From assembly GCF_023078275.1 (NCBI RefSeq), contig NC_062977.1, positions 19,948,585 to 20,012,584 of the forward strand: a stretch of DNA of 64,000 nucleotides, written 5' to 3'. Of this stretch, positions 1 to 14,200 are shown piece after piece. The position numbers and the translations under genes were made by a program. Position 1 is the first letter of the stretch; every line of letters starts with the position of its first letter. The notes under the pieces are model-generated. The model saw only the letters and a program-made list of their open reading frames with translations. It did not search any database and was not told where the DNA came from. This DNA is from Leguminivora glycinivorella. Lineage: Eukaryota; Arthropoda; Insecta; Lepidoptera; Tortricidae.

Positions 1-110
1 GGAATACATCATCCGTTATTATAAATTTCCTGTAAAGTTTCCTAGTTTATGTGTCATAGTACTCATCGATGGTTTGGTTTTGACAACTACATCACTGAAA
101 ACTTCTAAAC

Positions 111-330
111 ACGGATGATGCACACAATTTTTTTTTTTCAAATGTGTATTGACGTGATACCATTATATAAAAAAATAAAGAAGCATGTCATTTGGTCTTA
201 TAAAAATAAAAACACGCAAAATTATTTGTGGAAAAGAAATTATTTTGGCCACTTCCAGGCTGCGAAACTGCACCATCTAGTTTTAAGCCTAAAAGGGGTA
301 CATTTCAGGGGTACGTTTTTTTGTATGGGC
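111..330 (+). repeat. Interspersed segment, uninterrupted copy
   Basis: From GATGATGCACACAATTTTTT to CAGGGGTACG. A second copy at 63375-63770 carries a Helitron insertion, which makes this the empty site. Confidence 0.8.
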
Positions 331-624
331 TTTGTTTACATACATAGTATAAGTATAGAGTTAATATCTAGATAGTATAGAGAATAGCAGTTTATGAGAT
401 TTCTACATAATGAAAAAAATCCAGTGTGGCTGTAGTTCAGTTGTGGTAACTCTCTTCAAGACATAAAAATCTGTGTCTCGGAATTTAAATCATGTTGTGT
501 CAAAAGAACTTTTTTGGCGCATTCTATTCAGAATCCTTCAGAAGAATCTTGATAATTAATTGTATAAAAAATTAAGTAGTTTCACTACGTCACGCGAATA
601 AAAATGGAAAAAAAATTTAGTTTA

Positions 625-889
625 TTAACCCCCGACGCAAAAACGACGGGGTGTTATAAGTTTGACGTGTCTGTCTGTCTGTTTGTCTGTCTGACTGTGT
701 ATATGTCTGTCTGTGTGTGTGTGTCTGTCTGTGGCATCGTAGCTCCCGAACGGATGAACCGATTTAGATTTAGTTTTTTTTGTTTCAAAGCTGAGTTAGT
801 CGGGAGTGTTCTTAGCTATGTTTCATCATGAAAATCGGTCCACTATGTGGGGGTCGGAGCTTTTTTCAAAATTTTAATTTTGTGGTTAA
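625..889 (+). repeat. Interspersed repeat family with TGTC microsatellite, copy 1
   Basis: It starts TTAACCCCCGACGCAAAAACG, contains a (TGTC)n run and GGCATCGTAGCTCCCGAACG, and ends TTTTCAAAATTTTAATTTTG. Other copies are at 32151-32357 and 38559-38797, and a 3' scrap at 18301-18336. Confidence 0.85.
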
Positions 890-989
890 GTTATTTTTTT
901 TTCGAGCAATTAATATACGTTTGAAGGCGACCGACAAATCAAATTAATAATAGAGCAATAATTTATTAAAAAGGTGTCGGAACGCCTTA

Positions 990-1320
990 TAGGTGTCTCG
1001 GGGGACCAAAGAGCCGGTTCCTTCTTTTGCTCAGAGGTTGAGTCTGGCGGTGCAAAGGGGAAACGCCGCAAGCATTCTTGGGTCTATGCCGGAGGCAGGG
1101 GATCTGAGGGAGGTTTTTTATATTTAGTTATAACCTGCTTGTGTTAGTTTTAGTCTTTAGGGTTTTAAGATTTAATTTTAAGTTAATTATAAGATTAGAT
1201 ATATTTTTCGTAGTTGTTGCTTAAATGTAATTTGTACTGTAATCTTGTTTATAATGTATGAATATAATATGTACATATTATTATGTTTTTCCTCATATAC
1301 CTACAGTTGGCGGTCGGTAT
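990..1320 (+). mobile_element. LINE 3' fragment
   Basis: Bases 1020-1122 read [20 protein letters not shown] and GSMPEAGDLREV, a retroelement C-terminal signature, then an A/T-rich tail. A related fragment is at 6125-6415. Confidence 0.6.
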
Positions 1321-1580
1321 TGCTAATTATAGCACAGAAGCAGGGCCTGTAGGAAGATGCGTTCTTATTTATTTAATAATTTATTAATAGCTTCAGTGGT
1401 AAAATATTATTAATAAATTAATTTGGTAAGTAAAATTAATTTATTTTGGATCTTATACAAATATCTGTTATGTTATTATGCCTACATAATGAATACGAGT
1501 ACTAGGTAAATATAATACTTAGCTTAGTTATAGCCTATGCCTTGCTTATGCCTGTTTAAGGAAGGGAAGGTTGCTTCAAA

Positions 1581-1949
1581 TCCATACTAATATTATAAAT
1601 GGGAAAGTGTGTGTGTCTGTTTGTTTGTTTGTCCGTCTTTCACGGCAAAACGAAGCGACGAATTGGCGTGATTTTTTTAGTGGAGATAGTTGAAGGGATG
1701 GAAAGTGACATATTTGTGTCTCTTTCTAACGCGAGCGAAGCCATAAAGCGGTTTGTTTGTCCGTCTTTCACGGCAAAACGGAGCGACAAATTGACGTGAT
1801 TTTTTAAGTGGAGATATTTGAAGGGATGGAGAGTGAAATAGGCTACTTTTGTCTCTTTTAACCCCTATTTCAATAAAATGGGGGGGGGTTGTATGGAGCA
1901 TTCCGCAATTTTCGATTTTAAAGCGAGCGAAGCCGTGGGCAAAAGCTAG
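1581..1949 (+). mobile_element. Lep1-type Helitron, composite copy
   Basis: 5' TCCATACTAATATTATAAATG, two partial internal copies of the CGGCAAAACGAAGCGACGAAT block, and 3' AAAAGCTAG. Non-autonomous. Confidence 0.85.
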
Positions 1950-2118
1950 TAGTACATAAATTACTAACAATTCGTCTTATTTTGTCCTCTAAAGAAGTTT
2001 CTAGAAGATCTTTCATGTGGTACACCATATTAGACACGTAAAGATATATCGACACGTACACGTTGATCGCATGAAAAATTCAAAATAATGTAGTAAATCA
2101 TATTTTACCTTCAGAGTT

Positions 2119-2275
2119 ATGTTGCTGATCGTCAGTTTGTTTCTCCTGCTGCGGACGTCAACAGCTGTTTTCTTCCATGAGAAGTCTTCCATCGTGCTAG
2201 CCCCTGCTGGAGAGAGTAATGACATCAGCTTTGGATACAGCTTGGGATACCAGGGTGGGGAGAATGCAAGTCTTG
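2119..2275 (+). CDS. Gene A exon 1: signal peptide and start of propeller
   Basis: The exon follows an acceptor ending at 2114, so bases 2115-2118 are 5' UTR. The ATG opens a hydrophobic leader ([16 protein letters not shown]) followed by FFHEKSS and a FGYSLGYQ repeat start. The donor is G|GTAAG and the phase is 1. Confidence 0.9.
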
Positions 2276-5200
2276 GTAAGAACATAACTAATCATTTCAT
2301 TGTCTAAATATTGCATTTCGTTGTCTGTAGTCACCGGCAAAAATAAGGATGATTTCTGTACCTTGTCGCTTTTAGTCATTTGACAACTTCGAATGACATT
2401 TCAAACAAGATGTTAATGTGACAAGGTACAGAAATCATCATTTATTTATGCTGGTGACTGTACAGTGTCAAACATAAAACAGTATGTTATTTCTGAACAT
2501 CGCAGTCAAAACCTTTACAGATTCTCAGGCCCTTCGTCATTCCGTTATTTGCAAGAGTAGTCCAGACTCCAGAGTAGTCATGTGGCTTTCCCGAGAATAG
2601 AAACAATGACTGAAATAGTCTTTTCATAAGAATAATGTTGTGTTGTGTTCCTGCCGGTGAGTAAGGCTGCCAGAGCTCAACGAGGATGCGGTGTGCTGGT
2701 GACGGAAGGATCTACGGAACTAATTTGTTCCGTTATTGTCCTTTGAGCCGTCGGAACCCGAAACCTCCTTGGAACTTGTACACTCCTTTTTGCTGTGTAC
2801 TTAACACAGCAAAACGGAGTGCACAATTTTCTAATTACTTGGCAACGCGCATGTGACACTCTTTGAGTTTATGCACAAAACCTATGAAACCAGGAAACAG
2901 AGTTTTGCAATACTTTTAGGTCGAATATTAGCATAGCTGGGCACCGTTAATCAAATAGTTAACTTCGATAATCGTTAATCCGTTACTATAAAAGTTAACT
3001 TCGTTAATCGTTAAAGCGATACATTTCAACAAATTTAACGGAAGTTAAAGTTAATCGATAATCCGTTAATCGTGATAAAAAAATATTTTACTGTAGCTAG
3101 TTGCATCAGTTATTAACTATTAAGTTTTTGGGTAAGTTTATTATGTTACTGTAAAAGACCGAAAATCGCCAAAATCTCTTGAAAAATCCCAGCTGCACGA
3201 TCCACAGTAACTTGGTAGATAGCGCGGTCCGCCGAACTCTGGCTTGATGCGTCGGTTGCGCGATTTATGTGCCATGCGTCGTGCCTGATGGTTTACATTC
3301 TGTTTCGCGGTTAGTGATGGGTGCAGTAGGACTAATAAACTTTAGCAGGTCTCGAACAAGTGATCCAAAGGCATCAATTGATATGTAGACTGTGAATTTT
3401 CGGGAAAATCCTAGGTTTCGCCGTACTCCGGCCTTTTACAGTAGCGGTCAGAGCAAGTTTTACTCGGCGCGTGCGGAACTAGATTAACGATTAACGGACT
3501 CGAAGAAATTTAACGGAAGTTAACGAATCCGTTAACATTTTTTAAAGTTAACTTAAAAGTTAATCCGTTAACCAAAATGTTAACTTCGTTAATTAACGAT
3601 TAACGGATTAACGAGTTAATGCCCAGCTATGAATATTAGAGGTAAAATATCAAGTAATTACTGTCCCTTAATCCTGGTAAACCATATTTCCAGTGATCGG
3701 CGCGCCTCTCTACGACGAGACGGGACGCGTGTACCAGCGCTCTGTACAGGATATCTTGCGAGGAGGAACTACTTGTGATCCACTCGATATCGACTTAGCA
3801 GCTTTAAATATCACATATGACCGAAGTAAGTAGATATTGCAAACTCTCTATTTGTCCGGTTTGTGGACTAAAAACAGGGATATAATAGACCCAGAGCCCA
3901 GGCCCGCCAGACCTTCCTCAAATTCTCAAGGATGAAACTTTGGGACAATGTAGAGTTCACATAGGCGTTTAATGTGTGCATATTTTCTAGTTCGGCCCAT
4001 CGGCCAATTTTTTGCTATCAAGTGATGAAGGTGAAAAAAAAAAGTGCTTACTTTCCATAAATTCTCAAGGCTGATTTTTATATATATGTTAGAGCACGTT
4101 GTTAGAAATTGGTTATCATCAATGCCAGACCGTTTCCGCCGGCCATAACTTTTACCAGACGCGACAAAGTTGGCAAAAAACGACTCTAACTTACCTCATT
4201 TTCTCAAGCCTGATTTTGGTATATGATACGCAGGGACCTGTAACCAGACCGTTTGTAAGCAGCCAGACCAATCGGATGGACCCAACCATCCGCCAGACCG
4301 ACTTAAAGTTTCGATATGAGCATTAGTAGAATTGAAATATTCTGGGTCTATAAAAGCTAAAAACTTGAATTTTCTACATTAAGCTACGTGTATATTGTAT
4401 ACTTGATGTAATAAGCGACTTTCAAAAATTTTACTTCTAAGGAAATAAAAAAATGAAAGTTTATATGTGGTGCAAGATTAATTTTAAGCTATGAATTTTA
4501 TTTACACTGCGTAAGTACATGTGTATTTTATTATAAATATAACTTTTACCAGACGCGACAAAGTTGGCAAAAAACGACTCTAACTTACCTCATTTTCTCA
4601 AGCCTGATTTTGATATATGACACGCAGGGACCTGTAACTAGACCGTTTGTAAGCAGCCAGACCAATCGGATGGACCCAACCATCCGCCAGACCGACTTAA
4701 AGTTTCGATATGAGCATTAGTAGAATTGAAATATTCCGGGTCTATAAAAGCTAAAAACTTGAATTTTCTACATCAAGCTACGTGTATATTGTATACTTGA
4801 CGTAATAAGCGACTTTCAAAAATTTTACTTCTAAGGAAATAAAAAGATGAAAGTTTATATGTGGTGCAAGATTAATTTTAAGCTATGAATTTTATTTACA
4901 CTGCGTAAGTACATGTGTATTTTTTTATAAATATAACTTTTACCAGACGCGACAAAGTTGGCAAAAAACGACTCTAACTTACCTCATTTTCTCAAGCCTG
5001 ATTTTGATATATGACACGCAGGGACCTGTAACTAGACCGTTTGTAAGCAGCCAGACCAATCGGATGGACCCAACCATCCGCCAGACCGACTTAAAGTTTC
5101 GATATGAGCATTAGTAGAATTGAAATATTCCGGGTCTATAAAAGCTAAAAACTTGAATTTTCTACATCAAGCTACGTGTATATTGTATACTTGACGTAAT

Positions 5201-8200
5201 AAGCGACTTTCAAAAATTTTACTTCTAAGGAAATAAAAAAATGAAAGTTTATATGTGGTGCAAGATTAATTTTAAGCTATGAATTTTATTTACACTGCGT
5301 AAGTACATGTGTATTTTATTATAAATATAACTTTTACCAGACGCGACAAAGTTGGCACCGTTAGACCCGGAATATTTAAATTCTACTAATGCTCATATCG
5401 AAACTTTAAGTCGGTCTGGCGGATGGTTGGGTCCATCCGATTGGTCTGGCTGCTTACAAACGGTCTAGTTATAGGTCCCTGCGTATCATATATCAAAATC
5501 AGGCTTGAGAAAATGAGGTAAGTTAGAGTCGTTTTTTGCCAACTTTGTCGCGTCTGGTAAAAGTTATGGCCGGCGGAAACGGTCTGGCATTGATGATAAC
5601 CAATTTGTAACAACGTGCTCTAACACATATATAAAAATCAGCCTTGAGAATTTAAGGAAAGTAAGCACTTTTTTTTTTCACCTTCATCACTTGATAGCAA
5701 AAAATTGGCCGATGGGCCGAACTAGAAAATATGCACACATTAAACGCCGATGTGAACTCTACATTGTCCCAAAGTTTCATCCTTGAGAATTTGAGGAAGG
5801 TCTGGCGGGCCTGGGCTCTTGATCTATAAGGAAGAGCAGAACTAAACAACCGGCTTCCAGGAAATATTTTATGACAACTATTGTTAACATGTCAATAAAA
5901 AAACCATAAACAAAAATATAAAAAGTATAACCTATGTAATGTATGTAACTCGTTTGTAAAAACCAAAGGTAAAAATTCTATCATCTACGATATTCATTAA
6001 ATAGTTCGTGGTTGATTTCATGTTGATTTGGTTGATTGTTTGATAGTTGTCATAAATATTGTTTGAATCAAAGGTTTGAATGTTTTTAGTTCTGCTCTCC
6101 CATATCTATCCCTGTTTTAGTCCACAAATTCCTTTCATTGAGGCAACGACCCCCGTTCCGGCTCTTACCTGGTCCAACAAATTTCGCTGGCTGCTGGCTG
6201 TGCAACGCGGCAATGCTGCTAGCATTTTTGGAACCTTTGGATCAGGTTATAGCTGGAACGGAACTTAATTATTAATTTAGTTTTAGTAAACTCGTTAACT
6301 TTTAGTTTAGAATAGTTTTAATTTGTTTTGTTTGTTATTTGTAGTACTTTACTCCTGTTTTTTTTTTTATTTTTTACCCCTGTTTTATTAAATAAATTTC
6401 TAATCTTATACATCTAAAAAAAAGTTCATTGTTTAATCTCAAGTTGTACATATTTTCAGCTCTCAGCCCAGATCAACAGTTTTACTTAGGGGCTTCCATA
6501 GCTGCAACTGAAAATTTTTTTGTGGTATGTATGGAACACACTAAAAGTACTAATTTAGGTACTTACATAATATGAAAACAGGGAAGCCCTTAAAAATCTT
6601 CCAGGTGTCTCCGGCAATAGGAGCATTAAAAGTGATACAAATCAAAAATGTTATTTTTACTGTTACTGGCTATACCTGTTGCCTATTTCTCGGAGTTATA
6701 AGTTACAATTTCCGCTTGTAATTTGTAACTTTGAGAAATGGGCCACTGGCATAAATGTGTAAAACTTTATACACCAGACCTGTGCCCCACTGCGGACCGC
6801 ATACGGCGCATATTTCGACCGTGAAGGGCACAAGACGAAAGACGTCTTCGGCGCATATGGAGCCTGTTTCACGTACGATAGAAGTCGACATGCACATGCG
6901 TGCCAAGGATATGGGCTCGAGCAGACGTTACAGAATAAAATATCTATGGGAGGTACATTCATTCAGTTCATGTAAAAAGTAGCGTTTCTCTAATACACTA
7001 ATACGTAATTTTTGAAACGAACATGTCCGTTCTATTATACACCCTGTTTTTATTGAATTCCGCAACTTTAAGAGAAGATTCTTTAGTTCAAATACAATCA
7101 ATTTCTCTAATAAACTACCCTCTTAACTATTACGGTTATCGAATTATTAAGAAAATTAATTTAATTACTGAACACGCGTGTGTGTGGCATCCCTTACCAC
7201 TTCCTAATGTTATTTGTTTTGACATGTGCCGTCAAACACTTATCAATGACTTTAACACACTAATTAATCCATTTATAGCCTAAGAACGGTGCGATATTTT
7301 TGAAAATAATTCTACAACAGTAGTTTTTTTTCATATACAGCGTTTAATCGCAATTTAAAAAACCTATATTTTCGAATCCACCAATAGTTTGGAATGGAAG
7401 ATATTAAAAAAAAATACGCCCAAAAAATAAGCGTTTTCTTTCAGCAAAATACCTCACAGTAATTTAATGGTGGACACATGTAAAAAAAAATCAGTTTTAA
7501 GGTTTACAACCCGAAGCCACCTAAATATATGACGGGAAATAAGACTTTTTTTAATGATATAGAATTTTTGAATTTTTTCTAACGTGCTCTAGAGCAAATA
7601 TAACAACAGATATTTTTAAGCAGAAATGAATAGCACATAATATTTCAGATATTTAGCATATAAAAACCACCAATATATATATATGGAAATAAAAAAATCT
7701 AAATATTTGACCGGGCAAATTAGGAACAGATAATAGTACGAGGTTGACTTTTACTGTCCCTATTTAACAATATTAACAGCATGATAATCCACCCAATAAG
7801 TTTGACCTTTATTTAATATTTTAATTTAATAATATATTTACATTTTTTGCGTGGTTTGGTTTGGACCTTAGTGTCTTACATTTAGGAATCCATATGGCAA
7901 ATCACCACGCCAGTGGAGCTGGGCCGAGAGTTGGTGATGAGCCGTGTCGCATGCTTTTTATTCTGTTCTTCTATTACACATTAACGTAAATGAGGAGGCA
8001 CACTGACATTTTACCCCGCCAGGCGGCGCCTATGCAAGAGTCTAGGCATGTCACTGTCATTCATATGTGAGAGAGAGAGAAAAAAACATAATTATCAGCT
8101 TCTCGCTCTCACGTCTCACGGACTAATAGGGTGGCGCCATCTGTCGTATCCTTTGAGTGTTCCTCCTCATTACATGCCTATTTCTACATAAGTAATATTT

Positions 8201-11200
8201 TAGGTAGATTAAAAACAGACGTTTCCCACCGATAATAAAGTCCAAAGTAATTTAAAAAATTACATATTTATTTTAGGCATGCGATTTGACAGTCGTCGAA
8301 AAGAGTATATACTTGTCAGTACATACATCTATCTCACGTTTTTCTCTTCTACCATTTGACAGATCGCCGTCATCTTGTGAAATGTATTCTTCCATTCTTC
8401 AGAATCGTTGAAGCAACGCTTGTTACAAACACGCGAAAGCTATGCAAAGTCTAATTTCGACCCATATGTCACGGCCAGGTATAGCCCCGGCGATTATCGT
8501 TAGACTTACAAGCCACAGGTCACGGGTTCAAATCTCAGTCGTCGCATACGTAGGTCGTAGATATTACAGCTTTTTTAATTCATTTTTTTTTATGTTTTAT
8601 TTATATTATAAGTTGATAAGTACAAGCTACTGCAATGACATTAAATACAAGGACGCACAATTCATAACAAAAATGTTTTAAAAATCTGGGTCTAAATTGC
8701 ATTTATAACATTCTTGTTGATGCTAATAACGTTAACTTCTTATCTGCTTAGGAAAAAAATCGTTCATGCCATAACCAACTTAGTGTATAAAGACCTAAGT
8801 ATCAAAATTGCAAATGGAACTGCGACACACTAAAAACTCTTTATCAAAATACCTTTTGTCATAATATGCTCAAATGACTTAAATGTCAAAATGAATTGCG
8901 AACGAATATTGAACGAATGGAGCGGCTACCAATATATAATAAGTATGTAGGTATTAGATATTTCCAATTTATTCCATAAATAGAAATACCTAAAAAAGGC
9001 CGCAATTTTACTTCTTCATTACATAAACTTTAAAAATACCCTACTGTATCATCTTTATCTTGGTCACTTGTACTACGTTTATTACAATAAATGTATGTAA
9101 TGTATGTAAGTATGTGTAAATTTCCTGACATGTCATATCTTGTTGTCACAAAGAAAAATTTACAGGGCTTCCAAGAATCTCGAGCTGGAAGGATACAAAT
9201 TAAAACATTTTCTATGAAAATAATTAAATTCGACAGCAGACAACCCAAAGGTTAATCGGATTTATTTATTATAGGTTTTAAAATAAATACCAGTGGCTCT
9301 GATCTGATAGTGGGATATTCTTTAAAATTTATTTTCAAAAGGAGATTTAATGTTGGTAATGCCATTCAAATAATATTAGAAGTGTCTACGCGAGTGTCCG
9401 AATTTAATTATAGGATAGCACATATTGAAAGTACTGTAATTTGGGTACAGAAGCCTGCCTATTGAAATATAAAACACATAGCAAAAAGTATAGAAAGAAC
9501 CTACTACTTTTCGACTTTTTATTTACACTACATACCGACCATACAACTGACTCTAATTAATCTTGGTTTTCAAAAGTGTAAAATGTAGACCTAAGTGCGT
9601 TTTCGCATTATCCGATCCGATATCGGATGTCGGACCGATATCCCATACATTACAGGCGGAATCTTGGATTCATCTATTGATATCCTTCCGACATCCGTTA
9701 TCGGATCGGATAATGTGAAAACGGTCTAATAGCGACTCAATTAGTTTTTGTTCCTTGACGGTCATTAATTTGAACTAATAAAATTATTTATTTAAATCTA
9801 TACAATTACAACGAGTATTATAATATATTATACATTCATTTTGTAATGTAATCCAACGAAATAACTTATAGAAATATATTCTACCCTTTTTGCTTGTTTT
9901 CTGATTACTATTTAGCCAATTTTTCATTGAGTCATACCATGGACTTTCAATAGGGACTGAGCTCACACTTTTTTTGCCATAATAAATTGAACTTTATCAC
10001 CGGTGCAGAAAAACGTTTTTATTAGGATAGTAAAAGTGTATCCACATGAGAGGGTCAAAGTTGGGGCTGGTGTCCCTCTCGCACGTGTGACCAGTGTTAA
10101 AGAGATTACTATAGTAGTAGTGTTTTTACCTGTATGATAACTAAGTTAATAAACTTCTTAAATGATTTTTGTATTATATCGAGGCAAGGATATTAATACC
10201 TTGTAGCGAATTGGTAAGTCATTATTATGAAGCCATAAAACCAAAGATTTGCGCAATTAAAAAAAACCTTTGATTCGGTATTAGTAGATTTGGTAGTAAC
10301 TTTGAATATTGACTGGTATCCCTAAATAATGACAGTGATGACGTCATTCAAATAATTTTGACAGTGGCAATAAGTGCGAGAGGGACACCAGCCCCAACTT
10401 TACCCTCTCATGTGGACACACTTTTTGGCCTAACAACTAAATCTAGCTTAATCTAAATATATAAAAGAAGAAGCTGACTGACTGACTGACTGACTGACTG
10501 ACTGACTGACTGACTGACTGACTGACTGACATATCAACGCACAGCCGAAACCGCTGGTCCTAGAGATTTCAAATTTGGCACATAGGTTCCTTTTATAGTG
10601 TAGAGGAGCACTAAGAAAGGATTTTCCAAAATTCACCTCCTAAGGGGGTCAAATGGGGGTTCAAAATTTGTATGGGGAAACAAGATTAGTTTGACTATTT
10701 TATTCGAAACTTCACAGGAAGATTCCTTAAGACATATGACTGAATACGTGTTTCAGGTTTTTTGAAAATTTAACCCCTAAAAGGGTGAAAAGGGGGTGAT
10801 AAAGTCAAAAAATCAATATGGGTATCGTTTTTATGGTTTATCGGGTCGCTCATCACGATAAATACAACGTTTTAAAAATCTAACGAGGCGGAAGTGAAAT
10901 ACCTTCTCCCCTGTTGTGGTGCAATGGGGTTTAAATATATAAAAGAAGATATTGACTGACTGATTGACATATCAACACACAGCCGAAACCGCTGGTCCTA
11001 GAGATATCAAATTTGGCACATAGGTTCCTTATATGGCGTAGAGGAGCACTAAGAAAGGATTTTTCAAAATTTTCCTCTTAAAAGGGTGAAATGGGGGTTC
11101 AAAGTTTGTATGGGGAAACAAGATTAGTTTGACTATTTTATTCGAAACTTCACAGGAGGATTCCTAAAGACATATGACTAAATACATGTTTCAGGTTTTT

Positions 11201-14200
11201 TGAAAATTTGACCCCTAAAGGGGTGCAAAGGGGGTAAAGTCAAAAACACAATATGGGTATCGTTTTTATGGTTTATCGGGTCGCTGATCACGATAAATAC
11301 AACGATTTTAAAATCTAATGTGGTGGAAAAGAAATTTTCTCCCCTGTTGTTGTGCAATGGGGTTAAAATATCCAAAATAGCCATAAGTATAGCTTTAGTC
11401 TTTATCTTTATTTCTGGTTCAAGAGATTTCCTATTGACACGGAAGTTCCTTAGAGGAGCACTAAGAAAGGATTTTTCAAAGTTCACCTCCTTGCATGATA
11501 ATTTTACAGGGGCAAGGACAGGGACAGGGCCAGGGACAGGGACAAGGACAGGGACAGGGACAGGGACAGCGACAGGGTTAGGGATAGGGATAGGGATAGG
11601 GATAGGGATAGGGATAGGGATAGGGATAGGGATAGGGATAGGGATAGGGGTAGAAATAGGGATAAAAATAGGGGACGGGGACGGGGATAGGGATAGGGGA
11701 GGGACGGGGACAGGGACGGGGACGGGGACGGGGACAAAGATAGAGATAGGGACGAGGATAAGAATAGGGATTGGGGTCGGAATAATCGGTCGGCAATCGA
11801 TATCTAGGCAGTGTAAAATGCAGGTGGCTCAGTGGGAAGGGATTAGTAAGTAGGCATCGGCGAGTATCCTGCATCCGTAATAACTATTACATTCAATGTG
11901 CTGTAAGAAGATCGTTGTTTGCTTGCCTTTTATATGTTTACGTTTGCAATATAAGCAAAATGGAAAAAATTGTAAGCGATAATGCAAGGAAGTACTTTTT
12001 ACCCTACCGACCATAACGTCGAGATACTGGCTATGTGGGTTGTATGAAGTTTCCCCAGTATAAATATTTATATAGGTAAAATTCATACATATTCGTACCT
12101 ACTACCTACGCTGTGGTCGCTGTGTAACAATTCTACAATCATTGCAAGAATTTCTTTAAAAACGATAGTAATATGTGTAAGGTACAGTCAGCCAAAACCG
12201 GACCGTACAGCAAATAGATCAGTTACAATGGCCCCCCAGTCGAGAATTGCCCCGCTTTACCTGAATCGAAATAATCGCGGACAGATGTACCTACAAAGAA
12301 ACCTACGGATCCAAATGAAAATCTTATTTTTTGTAAACGTTTCAATAAGAATATTTTTATTACGCGGGCGAAGCCGCGGGTAAAAGCTAGTAATAATATA
12401 TAAATCTATGAGTCATACCGGACAACTGTCACTGTACATTTGTAATCCTTATTACAAGGGCATAACGTCTAGCGATGGTTAGCTAAGACAGAGTATTGCG
12501 GTTGCGGGGAGGAACGATGTTGAACCTTAGGTTACCTTCAATCAATACTAATACTGAAATACAGTTTTCGACCTTATTGCATTACATGTGTCTAATAACA
12601 TTTTAAAATGGCTAGGGAATTAAATATCTTGACTGTACCTAAATTACTCACAGCATTAAATAAAATGTTATATAATACAACAAAAAAAAAAACAATATTT
12701 TAAATAAAGGGGATAAAAAGGCGGTAAAAGATAAATAAAATAAAAATAAAAACCAAAAAAAGTTCATTTCAACTGCCGGGGATCGAACCCACGACATCAG
12801 GACCGTCCGTCATTTTACGTTACGCTAGTACAACCTGAGCTATTTAAGCGATAGTAGTGGTGACGAAATATATTATTATACCATGATGTAATGAAAATGC
12901 GGTTAAACACATGAGTCACTTTTGAAATAATGCAGGAAATTACATCGTCAATGGTAGAGAGTTTGTAGGTAAGAAGAATATGAAAATACTTATTTCAGTA
13001 CGTACGTATGGTTTTAGCGCTTCTTGGCGAGCATTTAAAGGTGGATTAATTTTTATTCTTCTTTATTATGATCCTAACGAAAAGTCTGTTCCAATTTTTT
13101 TGCTTATGTAATTTTTGCCGTGAATGTTATTCCGAGCTAGTAAAATATTGAACATCCGTCTTGTTTTTGGGGTGGTTTCAGTTTTCATAGTGTTTCAACA
13201 CATAATGTATATACAAAACAACCATAACTTCACTTGTCCTTTTATTGCTTGTGTCATAACTGATCTAATTAGTCCGCTTTTTGCTACTACGAAGTATCAT
13301 TCACAAAAATAGGTGGTTTCTTAATGTGTTATAAAGGTCATAAATTAAAGTAGTCGAATTTAAAACAAAAGTCCTGATTCCATTTTCGCCTGATTTTTAG
13401 TGAATTAAAATAATATTTTTTTTATTCTATTATACGTTTTTTGTCACAAATTTTGGTGGCTTAACTAAAAAAACTATTTCAAATTACCAAACTTAATTTT
13501 TGGTGACATAAAAAGTACTGTTATAGAATTAAGTTATTTTCCCAGTAGTAGCAAGACCGGATGGTTCCTAGGCTATTATTGTGTTATAGAAACGAAAAAA
13601 AATTTTTTTTTAGAATTTAACAAAAAGCGATATACAGGGTGGTTCCTGATAATGAACATAACTGCGTGTCGAATTTAACGGAAAATAATAAAAACACGGT
13701 GTATTATTTTCATTTAATATTTGAGGTTAGACTCTAGCTGTGAGAGTTGAGACTGAGACCAAAGAAATGTTACGAACGGTCTCATTTTGTTTCATCTTAC
13801 AAATCATTAAATAACAAAGATATTCTGCTATGTATTGTTTATACTTAACTGTTAACCCTTCAGGTGGCGGAGCTACAAGTTGCATAGGGGATAAGTGGCA
13901 CGGTCGTTTTATAAAACATTCCGTTAAGTGGCAGGCGCCGGGAGCCGGACTCTGGGAAAAACAAGCCGATAAGTGGCAGGGACCGGCTCCCGGACCCCGT
14001 GCGACGATATACCTAAATATATAAATAAAACCGTCTAAAACTGTATCTAGCTTCCTCACACTTGCACGAACCATTCGTCACTAAACAAGGACGGCATTCA
14101 GTAAAGGTCCAACACCCTCAACTTCAAAACAGCTTGAAATATGACCCAATTTGATTGGACCAACCGCCTGCCATATTTGAGACACGTGTTTAAAAACCGT

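Larger units (their letters stand above)
10452..12390 (+). mobile_element. Long Helitron-like element with internal duplication
   Basis: It starts TCTAAATATATAAAAGAAG and ends GCGAAGCCGCGGGTAAAAGCTAG, the same 3' end as the short Lep1 copies. The first 480 bases (CAGCCGAAACCGCTGGTCCT block) are repeated from 10931. The centre holds a G-rich minisatellite. No Rep or helicase frame is present. Confidence 0.72.

Noticed and set aside
4099..5613. Two matching 75-codon frames on opposite strands
   Set aside because: They are the two arms of a foldback element. There is no start context or protein family.
3880..5835. CRISPR-like array
   Set aside because: The units are 394 bp direct repeats without spacers, in a eukaryotic intron.
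11509..11770. Telomere-like repeat
   Set aside because: The unit is GGGATA/GGGACA, not the insect TTAGG, and it lies inside a transposon.
11320..11853. Long open frame rich in Gly-Thr and Gly-Ile, with Ser-Leu and Pro-Tyr frames on the other strand
   Set aside because: All come from the GGGATA/GGGACA hexamer array, which is open in every frame.
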